A stretch of DNA of 64,000 nucleotides, taken from Loktanella atrilutea (GTDB taxonomy: Bacteria; Pseudomonadota; Alphaproteobacteria; Rhodobacterales; Rhodobacteraceae). The DNA is taken from the NCBI RefSeq assembly GCF_900128995.1, contig NZ_FQUE01000002.1:62001-126000 (forward strand), read 5' to 3'. A model generated the notes under the pieces. The model was given only the letters and a program-made list of their open reading frames with translations. It was not told where the DNA came from and did not search any database. The position numbers were made by a program, and so were the translations under genes. Of the stretch, positions 6,329-13,326 are shown in pieces. The stretch's first letter is position 1. The number at the start of each line of letters is the position of its first letter.

Positions 6329-8698
6329 ATGGCCCGTCTTTCGAGCGAACTGATCCTGTCGCTGGTCGACCGGGTATCCGGACCGTCCCGCAACGTCCGG
6401 GAGGCCATGGACAGGACGGGCAAGGCGATCGAGCGCAATCAGCGTTCGATCCGCCAGACTCAGGGCGCAATGGTCGGCTCTCTTGCCGCGGCGGCCGCAG
6501 TCGCTGCCTCGATCCGTGGGCCGGTCGTGGCCGCCATGGAGTTCCAGAGCGCCATGGCCGACGTTCGCAAGGTCGTTGACTTCCCGACCCCCGAGGCGTT
6601 CGAGGAATTCCAGCAGTTTATCCTCGACCTGTCCAAGGAAATCCCTGTCGCAACTCAGGAACTGGCCGAGCTGGCCGCCAAGGGCGGCGAGAGCGGCCTT
6701 CGGGGGGAGGAGCTCAAGCAGTACGTCGAGATGGCGGCGAAACTGAAGACGGCATTTGGTGTGTCCGCGGACGCCGCCGGCACGTTCATGAACAGCATGC
6801 GCAACGCGCTTGGGCTGGGCATGGACGACACCCTGCTGCTGGCCGATGCCGTCAACCATCTGACGAACAACATGGCGGCGAACGCGCCGGACCTGTCCGC
6901 ATTCATGGTGAGCATCGCTGGCGACATTGCCAAGTTCGGCCTCGATCCGGACGAGGCTGCGGCCTTCGGCGCAGCGATGCTAGCCGCGGGACAGGCAGTG
7001 GACGTTTCCGCTACATCCTTCCGCAACATGGGCCGTGCCCTGACGAAGGGTACCAGTGCAACCAAGCGCCAACGCAGCGCGATGGACGATCTGGGTCTAT
7101 CGTCGGTCGACGTGGCGAAGCGTATGCAGGAAGATGCGACCGAGACCATCATCGATGTGATGGAACGCATCGCCGCCCTGCCGAAAGAGATGCAGGCGGC
7201 GGTGACGTCCGACATTTTCGGAGACGAGGCACGAGCACTGTCGGCCCTGATGAGCAACACCGACCTGCTGCGGGAAAGTCTCGGCTACGTGGCCGACTCG
7301 GCAGCTTATGCTGGATCCGCGTACAAGGAATATGAGTCTCGATCGAAGACCTTCGAGGCAGACCTTCAGCGATTCCGTAACGTGGGCCGCGAACTGGCAA
7401 TCACGCTCGGCGACGCGCTGATTCCGGTCCTGACCGAAACCATGCAAAGCGTCACGCCCTACATCACGGCGATCGCGGGATGGATCAAGCAGAACCGCGA
7501 ACTGGTCGGTACGATCTTTCGTGTGAGCTCTGCCCTGATCGGTCTCCGCATCGGCTTCCTCGGCCTGAAACTAGCTGGCCTATATGGGCGCGGCGGCGCG
7601 CTGTGGCTACTGGCGCAGGGCATGGGCATGATCGGGCGGACCTCTGGTGGCCTGATTGGCGCCGCACGGTCACAGATGGCCCTGTCGGCGGCGCTGGCGG
7701 CAATGGATGGCAGCAAGGTCACCACGGTCAGCAAGGTGGGTGCCGCTCTGCGCGGTCTCGCGGGCGTCACCCGGCTGTCTCTCGTTGCGTCCGGCCTTGC
7801 CAGCGTCGCAGGGGTCGTCGCCGGGATCAGCGCGCCCCTATGGGGCGGCATTGCCCTGGCCGCATTGGCCATCGGAACGGCCGGCACTGCGATTTACAAA
7901 AACTGGGATCGCGTTGCTGCGATCATGCGCGGTGTGGCGTCGGCACTGTGGGATGCACATCCTGCTGTCAACGCCGTCAAGGCGGCGCTCGATCGCTTCC
8001 CCGAGATCGGACGCGCCGCTGGCGATGCGCTGAACTGGATCAAGACAGCCGCCAGCGATCTGTGGTCATACATCACCGGTTTCTTCGGACCCGATTTCTT
8101 TAGCCGCAACATCCTTTCGGACGGCGAGAAGGCCAGCATCGAGCAGCGTGCCCGTGACATGACGGCAGGCATCATCGCTGCCATCCAAAGTCTACCGACC
8201 CGCCTGTTGGCGATCGGCTCTGACGCCGTCCAGAAGCTGTGGGACGGGATGAAGGCGAAGTTCGCCGACCTCATGAAGTGGGTGAGAGGCATTCCCGGAG
8301 AGATTGCGAGCGCGGTCGGCACAATCAGTCTTGGCGACGGTGAGCCGAGTGCCGGCAGCAATGGGCGACGGGATCGCAGGCGGGGCAACCGACCCGCGAT
8401 TTCCGGAGCCCGGGTCTATGGCGGTGCGGTGGCTGCGGGTAAGACCTACCTGACTGGCGAACGGGGCCCGGAGCTGATCACACCATCCCGCGCGGCTTAT
8501 GTGGCCACGGCGGGCCAGCTGCGCAGTCTTTCTGCGCAGCGTGTCACCGGGGGGCGCAGCACGCAGGGTCCGGCTAACATCACCTTTGGCGACATCATCC
8601 TGACCAACCCTCCCGGGGCCACGGCGGAGGAGCTGAGCCGCGAGTTCGGGCGGCAAACCGGCGCGCTGATGCGCTCCCACTATTCGGATGCAAACTGA
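6329..8698 (+). CDS. T: Tail tape measure protein T
   Basis: A 789-residue protein that sets tail length. Residues about 70-330 carry the phage-minor-tail/TP901 core (MEFQSAMADVRKVVDF, then ELAELAAKGGESG, then FGVSADAAGTFMNSM and NMGRALTKGTSATKRQ). An Ala/Gly-rich hydrophobic section follows at roughly residues 395-530 with at least two membrane-type segments, typical of tape measures that reach the inner membrane. The C-terminal GGAVAAGKTYLTGERGPEL near residues 693-711 is the common tape-measure ending motif. It overlaps U by one base (TGATG). Confidence 0.95.
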   Translation: MARLSSELILSLVDRVSGPSRNVREAMDRTGKAIERNQRSIRQTQGAMVGSLAAAAAVAASIRGPVVAAMEFQSAMADVRKVVDFPTPEAFEEFQQFILDLSKEIPVATQELAELAAKGGESGLRGEELKQYVEMAAKLKTAFGVSADAAGTFMNSMRNALGLGMDDTLLLADAVNHLTNNMAANAPDLSAFMVSIAGDIAKFGLDPDEAAAFGAAMLAAGQAVDVSATSFRNMGRALTKGTSATKRQRSAMDDLGLSSVDVAKRMQEDATETIIDVMERIAALPKEMQAAVTSDIFGDEARALSALMSNTDLLRESLGYVADSAAYAGSAYKEYESRSKTFEADLQRFRNVGRELAITLGDALIPVLTETMQSVTPYITAIAGWIKQNRELVGTIFRVSSALIGLRIGFLGLKLAGLYGRGGALWLLAQGMGMIGRTSGGLIGAARSQMALSAALAAMDGSKVTTVSKVGAALRGLAGVTRLSLVASGLASVAGVVAGISAPLWGGIALAALAIGTAGTAIYKNWDRVAAIMRGVASALWDAHPAVNAVKAALDRFPEIGRAAGDALNWIKTAASDLWSYITGFFGPDFFSRNILSDGEKASIEQRARDMTAGIIAAIQSLPTRLLAIGSDAVQKLWDGMKAKFADLMKWVRGIPGEIASAVGTISLGDGEPSAGSNGRRDRRRGNRPAISGARVYGGAVAAGKTYLTGERGPELITPSRAAYVATAGQLRSLSAQRVTGGRSTQGPANITFGDIILTNPPGATAEELSREFGRQTGALMRSHYSDAN

Positions 8699-9141
8699 TG
8701 GCAGGCATGTCGCTTATGGCCCTCGGACTCTTCCAGTTCGAGGCCCTCGGCTTCGGCTTCAACGACCGGTCGAAGTCCCAGAAAACGAGCTGGGCCAAGA
8801 TTCCCGTCGCCGGCGGCATGGACCGGATGCAATGGACGGGAGGTGACAGCCAGACCGAAACCATCGGCGGAGTGGTGTTCAGCCACTTCGGTGGGCAGCT
8901 GTCGCTGGAAGGGATCAAGGCAGCTGCGGCCAATGGGCTGCAGCTGCCACTGGTCGACGCCACGGGAAACCTGTTCAACGTCTTCGGCATGTACGTCGTC
9001 GAGGATATCTCCGAGCAACAGAACGTCTTCGACGGCCAAGGCGCACCGCTGAGGAACGCCTATTCGATCAGCCTCACAAAGTATCAGGGCGGGCTGTCGC
9101 CGGTCAGCGCACTATCTGCGGTCGTGGGGCTGTTCTCATGA
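8698..9141 (+). CDS. U: Tail protein U
   Basis: A 147-residue protein of the P2 gpU family, a tail-completion protein. The pattern LMALGLFQFEALGFGFNDRS is followed by SWAKIPVAGGMDRMQWTGG and ETIGGVVFSHFGGQ, all typical gpU signatures. Start overlaps the T stop, end overlaps X by four bases (ATGA), so T-U-X are coupled. Length is close to P2 gpU. Confidence 0.93.
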   Translation: MAGMSLMALGLFQFEALGFGFNDRSKSQKTSWAKIPVAGGMDRMQWTGGDSQTETIGGVVFSHFGGQLSLEGIKAAAANGLQLPLVDATGNLFNVFGMYVVEDISEQQNVFDGQGAPLRNAYSISLTKYQGGLSPVSALSAVVGLFS

Positions 9142-9344
9142 ATTACGTGACCCCGACCCCCCAAACCGTCGATCAGGTCTGTCGCACGGCCTACGGCGAC
9201 GAGAGCGGCTATGTGGAGTCTGTTCTGGATGCCAACCCAGGTCTTGCCGCCCTCGGCCTGATCCTCCCGGCCGGGACGCGCATTACGCTGCCGGACCTGC
9301 CTGACCAGGCCAAGCTGATCCCTGTCGTCACATTGTGGGACTGA
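9138..9344 (+). CDS. X: Tail protein X (LysM-like)
   Basis: A 68-residue protein of the P2 gpX family. It has the layout of a single LysM-like module: a Tyr-rich start with VDQVCRTAYGDESGYVESVL, a central NPGLAALGLILPAGTRITLPDL, and a short end. Such proteins are thought to act at the tail tip or tail-baseplate junction, possibly touching peptidoglycan. The ATG overlaps the U stop and the gene ends three bases before D. Confidence 0.92.
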   Translation: MNYVTPTPQTVDQVCRTAYGDESGYVESVLDANPGLAALGLILPAGTRITLPDLPDQAKLIPVVTLWD

Positions 9345-9347
9345 TCC

Positions 9348-10337
9348 ATGTCGAGACCGCAGATCATCATCACAGTCGACGGCAAGCCCGTCAGCGGGGT
9401 CTTCACCGAGCGCCTGATGTCAGTAACGGTGATGGACGAAGAAGGCCTGTCAGCCGACCGCGTTGAACTGGAACTGGCCGACGATCCACCGGCGGAGCTG
9501 CCGAAGCCGGGTGCTATCATTTCGGTCCAGATGGGCTATGCCGGTTCGGGAGCCGCCTTCATGGGCGAATTTATAGCCGAAGAGATCGAGATCAGGGTCC
9601 TGCCCTACGCCCTGAGGATCACCGGCAAAAGCGCGGACCTGGGCGGCGATACGAAAGACCAGAAGGAACGGCACTTCGACGACATCACCCTTGGCGATCT
9701 CGTCAAGAAAATTGCCAGCGAAGGCGGGCTGAAATCATCTGTGGCTCCAGAGATTGCCTCTTTCCGGTACGAATGGATTGGCCAGATCGGTGAGAGCAAT
9801 GTCGCTTTCCTCGAGCGGATCGCGAAACGCCACAATGCGCTGTTCTCGATCAAAAACCAGACCGTGATCTTCGCCGTCCGCGGCTCAGGCCTTACACCCA
9901 CTGGCCTGCCCCTGACACCCTACGTGATAACGCGTGCAACGCTTGCACCGGGGTCTGCCAGTTTTGTGCGCTCCGAGCGGACGAGGTACGAGGATGTCAT
10001 CGCCTGTTACATGGATCGTGCTACCGGCAAGCGCGTCGAGGTGAAGGTACCGGCGGAAAAATCGGGAACCGGATCGTTCACGATGGACCAGCCGTTCGCC
10101 AGCAAGGGCGAAGCGGAGGCCGCGGCGAAGTCCAAGGCAAAGCAGCTTCTTCGCCAAGGGTTCCAGTTCAGTGCCACGGTCGTCGGCGATCCGACGATCC
10201 GGGGTGGAAGCGTCGTCACATTCGCTAATGTCAGGTCAGGCATCGATGGGGTTGCCTTTACTGTCCGGTCCGCCGTGCACCGGTTCGATAAGCGCAGCGG
10301 TTACACGACGCAGATCAGCGGCGAATTGCAGGAGTAA
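9348..10337 (+). CDS. D: Tail protein D (gpD-like hub)
   Basis: A 329-residue protein of the P2 gpD / phage late-control-D family, the trimeric hub at the tail tip equivalent to T4 gp27. Visible markers are VMDEEGLSADRVELELADD near residue 28, the ITGKSADLGGDTKDQKERH stretch near residue 90, and FLERIAKRHNALFSI near residue 150. The C-terminal half is beta-rich with a lysine/alanine helix (EAEAAAKSKAKQLLRQGFQ). It follows X by three bases. Length is a little under P2 gpD (387). Confidence 0.93.
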   Translation: MSRPQIIITVDGKPVSGVFTERLMSVTVMDEEGLSADRVELELADDPPAELPKPGAIISVQMGYAGSGAAFMGEFIAEEIEIRVLPYALRITGKSADLGGDTKDQKERHFDDITLGDLVKKIASEGGLKSSVAPEIASFRYEWIGQIGESNVAFLERIAKRHNALFSIKNQTVIFAVRGSGLTPTGLPLTPYVITRATLAPGSASFVRSERTRYEDVIACYMDRATGKRVEVKVPAEKSGTGSFTMDQPFASKGEAEAAAKSKAKQLLRQGFQFSATVVGDPTIRGGSVVTFANVRSGIDGVAFTVRSAVHRFDKRSGYTTQISGELQE

Positions 10338-10340
10338 AGC

Positions 10341-10532
10341 ATGGCTGGCGAGTTTCACGGGGTTCGATTTTTCCCCGAAGGATCGGATACAGCAGCGCTC
10401 AATCAGTCTGAGATTTCGTCGATCGACGGCGGCAGGCCAGACACCAACTTCTCCGAGCTGAAATCCCTGAGCGGCGGCGATGTCGCGCCCCCGATCAATC
10501 CCATCAATACCATCATCGGAGGCCGGCCCTAA
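10341..10532 (+). CDS. Small protein with a sheath-like N-terminus (hypothetical)
   Basis: A 63-residue protein starting three bases after the D stop, with GGAG upstream at 10330-10333. Its beginning (EFHGVRFFPEGSDTAALN) resembles the start of the sheath in this window (KFHGARVFQSGNDPVSV) and that of P2 FI, including the HG-[AV]-R core. The remaining 40 residues are Pro/Gly/Ser-rich (INPINTIIGGRP end) and unlike the sheath. In contractile tails the sheath N-terminal arm links neighbouring subunits, so this could bind the sheath lattice or tail end. That role is inference; the family is not recognised. Confidence 0.62.
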   Translation: MAGEFHGVRFFPEGSDTAALNQSEISSIDGGRPDTNFSELKSLSGGDVAPPINPINTIIGGRP

Positions 10533-10963
10533 TGGCTACGGAAACCCGTCGTATCATCCCGCGCAACGGCACTCTGCTGGCATGGACCAATGTAAACCCG
10601 ACGCTGGCCGCCGGAGAATTTGGTGTCGAAAGCGACACTGGCAAGTTCAAGATCGGCAACGGTACGCTGCCGTGGAACCAGTTACCCTATGCCAACTCGG
10701 CGGTGGGCGGCGAAGGCCCGCCGGGTCAAGACGGTGCCAACGGTGCTCCTGGTGAAGGTGTCCCGATCGGAGGGCAGCCGGGCGACACCTTGGTAAAGAC
10801 AGCATCTGACGATTACGCCGCGACGTGGGTTCCCGGGGTCGTAACCGACACGGAAAAGGCGGGCGCAGGCACGGAGATTCGGAACATCGTTGCGCTGACT
10901 CAGGCTGAGTACGACGCACTGCCGGTGAAGGATCCACAGACGCTTTACCATACGTACGACTAA
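10532..10963 (+). CDS. Phage appendage protein with Mtd-N-like start and collagen-like repeat
   Basis: A 143-residue protein whose ATG overlaps the previous stop (TAATG). Residues 1-53 fit the small hyaluronidase-type/Mtd-N phage fibre leader (GTLLAWTNVNPTLAAGEF followed by GVESDTGKFKIGNG and W..LPY). Residues 60-76 form a short Gly-X-Y collagen-like stretch (GEGPPGQDGANGAPGEG). The last 25 residues (ALTQAEYDALPVKDPQTLY) match a tail-fibre end segment seen in many phages. Likely a short fibre or connector for the downstream spike; the role is inferred. Confidence 0.7.
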   Translation: MATETRRIIPRNGTLLAWTNVNPTLAAGEFGVESDTGKFKIGNGTLPWNQLPYANSAVGGEGPPGQDGANGAPGEGVPIGGQPGDTLVKTASDDYAATWVPGVVTDTEKAGAGTEIRNIVALTQAEYDALPVKDPQTLYHTYD

Positions 10964-11063
10964 TGAATTCTGTCGGCTGCGGAACCGGCCTTCGATGATA
11001 GCTCCCTGCCATCCGTACACGCGGCCCCAGTGCCAGTTTCAGCAAGCGCCGAGGTATCGATGC

Positions 11064-11390
11064 GTGAATGAGCCGACAATCCTGCAGGCGATCAAAACCC
11101 TCATGGGAAACTCACCTGAACATTTGAACGCCCTGATCATCAGCGGCGCCGGCGGAGCTTATGTCCGGGCTGTGTTTGCTCCTCAGAGCAGCTGGCGCAA
11201 ACGGGCGCTTGAAGGCACTGCGGGTGCCGTCAGTGCGATCTTTCTGGGCGGCGTTCTGGGCCACCTGATCGACGCCATTACCGGCGCCGAAACATACGCC
11301 TATCTCGCCGGCGGCTTCATCATGGGCGAAGGCGGAATTGTCGCCGTGCAGGCCGTGCGGCGCAAATTTCTGGGAGATGAGGCCAAATGA
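11064..11390 (+). CDS. Putative holin-like membrane protein
   Basis: A GTG start at 11064, nine bases after GAGG, gives 108 residues; the longer frame from 10995 has no ribosome site. The N-terminus is an amphipathic helix (NEPTILQAIKTLMGNSPEH), followed by two or three Gly/Ala-rich membrane segments (ALIISGAGGAYVRAVF, GAVSAIFLGGVLGHLIDAI, YAYLAGGFIMGEGGIVAV) and a basic tail (RRKFLGDEAK). This is a holin-like layout and it sits four bases before another membrane protein and shortly before the endolysin. The family is not certain. Confidence 0.62.
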   Translation: MNEPTILQAIKTLMGNSPEHLNALIISGAGGAYVRAVFAPQSSWRKRALEGTAGAVSAIFLGGVLGHLIDAITGAETYAYLAGGFIMGEGGIVAVQAVRRKFLGDEAK

Positions 11391-11683
11391 CGACGCTCTA
11401 TCTTGCCAACCAAACCACATCGCTCTGCGTCGTAATTCTCTGCTGGTGGCTGGCCCATCAGTACAGCCGGGATGAGCCGCCTGGGCGCATGATAGCCGTC
11501 GGCTTCTCGCTGGTCGGGTTCTCAATCCTGATCACCGCTCTCGGCCGTGGCGTGAATACCATTAACGGCGCCGATATCGTCCCCTGGATGATCGTCGTTA
11601 CCAAGCTCGCCACGATCTTCACATTCGTGGCCATCTCGATCCGGAGGCATCAGGTCAACGTCTCGAAGTACGGCGACCGGTAA
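11387..11683 (+). CDS. Small three-helix membrane protein, possible lysis partner
   Basis: A 98-residue protein overlapping the holin-like gene by four bases (ATGA). Three hydrophobic stretches are visible at about residues 8-26, 36-56 and 65-83, ending with a basic cytoplasmic-looking tail (IRRHQVNVSKYGDR). No domain is recognised. Position between a holin candidate and the endolysin suggests a holin partner or antiholin; it lacks the lipobox or coiled coil expected of a spanin. Confidence 0.55.
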   Translation: MTTLYLANQTTSLCVVILCWWLAHQYSRDEPPGRMIAVGFSLVGFSILITALGRGVNTINGADIVPWMIVVTKLATIFTFVAISIRRHQVNVSKYGDR

Positions 11684-11752
11684 CAGATCGTGATCGCGGG
11701 CCATTCGATAGAATTCGGCTGATCGACCTTCCCCCTTCCCAGCATGAAAGGC

Positions 11753-11766
11753 CCCCGCCCGCGGGG
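11753..11766 (+). terminator. GC hairpin just before the endolysin
   Basis: CCCCGC at 11753-11758, CC, GCGGGG at 11761-11766, followed by TGTTTT. It lies nine bases before the endolysin start. The two-base loop would open to a larger loop in RNA. It could be a weak terminator or a translation-control hairpin around the endolysin ribosome site. Confidence 0.4.
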
Positions 11767-11775
11767 TGTTTTGCC

Positions 11776-12444
11776 ATGAGCTACAGCATCAAGGCCATCC
11801 AGGCGCGGCTGAATGAGATCGGCTTCGGCCCGCTTTTGGTCGACGGCCTGCAGGGCCCGCGCACCGACGCGGCCGTCACGGCCTTCAAGGCATCTGTCGG
11901 TCTCTGGCCGCGCCCCTACGTCGGCCCCCTCACATGGGCAGCCCTGAACAAGGCGCCGGACAGCAACATCCCGTGGCTGGCCGAGGCAATCAAGGTCAAG
12001 GGCCTGCACGAGGCCCGCGACCTAACGCAGCTGCGTCGCTGGTTCGACAAGTCGGTCTCCTGGATCGACCCCCGCGAGATCCCGTGGTGCGGTGCCTTTG
12101 TCGCCACCTGCCATCGGCTGGCCTCGCCGGGTATTGCAATCCCCGACAACCCGCTGGGTGCCCGCAATTGGGGCACCTTCGGGGTGCCCTGCGCGCCGAC
12201 GCTGGGCGCTACGCTGACCTTCAGCCGGCCCGGGTCGAGCTGGTCCGGTCACGTCGGGTTCTACTGGGGCGAGGACAGCACCGCCTTTCACGTCCTCGGC
12301 GGCAACCAGTCCAACGCCGTCACGGTCACGCGCGTCGCCAAGACGCGCTTTCTGGAAAGCCGATGGCCCGCCGGTGCCCCCAACCCCAAGACCCGCGTGC
12401 TGCTGACGACCAGCGGCGCGCCCCTTTCCGCCAATGAAGCCTGA
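11776..12444 (+). CDS. Endolysin: PG-binding domain plus cysteine amidase/peptidase (TIGR02594-like)
   Basis: A 222-residue cell-wall hydrolase. Residues 1-58 are a PG_binding_1 domain (IKAIQARLNEIGFGPLLVDG, then GPRTDAAVTAFKA). The rest is a CHAP/NlpC-like domain of the TIGR02594 type: catalytic Cys105 in IPWCGAFVATC, conserved NWGTFG near 131-136, and His159 in SGHVGFYWG, then HVLGGNQSNAV. It has no signal peptide, so it needs the holin to reach the wall. The preceding hairpin and the following GAGGAGA-led gene frame it as its own unit within the lysis region. Confidence 0.88.
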   Translation: MSYSIKAIQARLNEIGFGPLLVDGLQGPRTDAAVTAFKASVGLWPRPYVGPLTWAALNKAPDSNIPWLAEAIKVKGLHEARDLTQLRRWFDKSVSWIDPREIPWCGAFVATCHRLASPGIAIPDNPLGARNWGTFGVPCAPTLGATLTFSRPGSSWSGHVGFYWGEDSTAFHVLGGNQSNAVTVTRVAKTRFLESRWPAGAPNPKTRVLLTTSGAPLSANEA

Positions 12445-12456
12445 GGAGAATTCCAG

Positions 12457-12804
12457 ATGGCTGCTTTAGGATCGAAACTGCGCACCGCAGAGGGCGGCTA
12501 CCTGCTGTTCTGGTGCCCTGGGTGCGACGGGGCCCACATGGTCGGCGTCGGTGAGGGCTCCGGACCGCGCTGGGGCTACAACGGCAACCCGGTCGCGCCG
12601 ACCTTCACGCCGTCGGTTCTTGTGCGAGGCAGCATGCCGATTACGGACGAGGAGCATGCGGTCATCATGGCGGGTGGCTCGGTCGTCACGGCGCCTCTGG
12701 TCTGCCATTCGTTCGTCGCCGGTGGCCGCATCCAATTCCTCGGCGACTGCACCCATGCACTTGCCGGGCAAACCGTCGACCTCCCTGATTTCGAAACGGC
12801 CTAA
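12457..12804 (+). CDS. DUF6527 family protein (often misnamed ammonia monooxygenase)
   Basis: A 115-residue protein behind GAGGAGA. The pattern is that of DUF6527: FWCPGCDGAHMV at residues 19-30, the APTFTPSVLV block near residue 47, CHSFV near 83, and FLGDCTHALAGQTVDLPDF at the end. The cysteines and histidines (CxxC, CHxF, DCTH) suggest a metal site, probably zinc. The family is found mainly in phages; no activity is known and the ammonia monooxygenase label seen in databases is not supported. Confidence 0.8.
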   Translation: MAALGSKLRTAEGGYLLFWCPGCDGAHMVGVGEGSGPRWGYNGNPVAPTFTPSVLVRGSMPITDEEHAVIMAGGSVVTAPLVCHSFVAGGRIQFLGDCTHALAGQTVDLPDFETA

Positions 12805-12819
12805 GGAGGGCCTGATACG

Positions 12820-13164
12820 ATGAACCCCGATACCTTCAACGACATCCTGACCATCGTCCTGACGCTATTCGGCCTGATCGGCAGCTATGCGGCCGCGCGG
12901 GTCGCCCAGCGGACCGGCCTCGACATCGAGCAGACCCACATCGACCGGATCAAAGCTGCGGTGCAGAACGTGGCAATTGCGGCCATGGCCGACGGCCGGA
13001 CCGACGCGGCCGAGATCACGCGACTCTCGCTCGCGTATCTCGCCAGGCATCTGCCCGATGCCGTTGGCAAAGTGAAGCCGTCCAGCGATGCAATCAGCAC
13101 CATCGTCAAGGCGCAGATCGAGGCGTGGCCCATTGATCTGACGCCGCTAGACGCCCGAATGTGA
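12820..13164 (+). CDS. Membrane-anchored holin-type protein (Holin_LLH-like)
   Basis: A 114-residue protein behind AAGGAGG. One membrane helix lies at about residues 8-27 (DILTIVLTLFGLIGSYAAA); the rest is soluble helix, with an IDRIKAAVQNVAIAAMADG segment followed by an Ala/Leu-rich helix. This one-helix-plus-amphipathic layout resembles the LLH holin superfamily. It may be the true holin or an accessory; two other membrane proteins at 11064-11683 compete for that role. Confidence 0.55.
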   Translation: MNPDTFNDILTIVLTLFGLIGSYAAARVAQRTGLDIEQTHIDRIKAAVQNVAIAAMADGRTDAAEITRLSLAYLARHLPDAVGKVKPSSDAISTIVKAQIEAWPIDLTPLDARM

Positions 13165-13201
13165 ACCTTGCCCCACGCCGGCCCGGTTCGCCGGTGACTT
13201 G

Positions 13202-13227
13202 ACGCCAGCCCTCTCCCGGGCTGGCGT
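13202..13227 (+). terminator. Perfect 10-bp hairpin before the micropeptide gene
   Basis: ACGCCAGCCC at 13202-13211, loop TCTCCC, GGGCTGGCGT at 13218-13227, then TTCC. It follows the holin-like gene by 37 bases and precedes the next start by 20. There is no proper T run, so termination may be partial. Confidence 0.55.
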
Positions 13228-13247
13228 TCCTACAACGGAGGCACCCC

Positions 13248-13316
13248 ATGATCCTCTTTTACGTACTCATTGGCGACATCCTGACGCTCGCCTGCATCGT
13301 CAAATTTTTCTTCTAG
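13248..13316 (+). CDS. 22-residue membrane micropeptide (hypothetical)
   Basis: An ATG six bases after GGAGG (13237-13241) opens a 22-residue frame ending at TAG 13314-13316. The product is almost entirely hydrophobic (starts MILFYVLIGDILT, ends CIVKFFF) with one Asp, one Lys and one Cys, so it would be a single membrane helix. Its stop lies inside the AGGAGA ribosome site of the next gene, which suggests translational coupling to the tail spike. Real expression is supported by the strong ribosome site and spacing; function unknown. Confidence 0.6.
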   Translation: MILFYVLIGDILTLACIVKFFF

Positions 13317-13326
13317 GAGATCGCGC

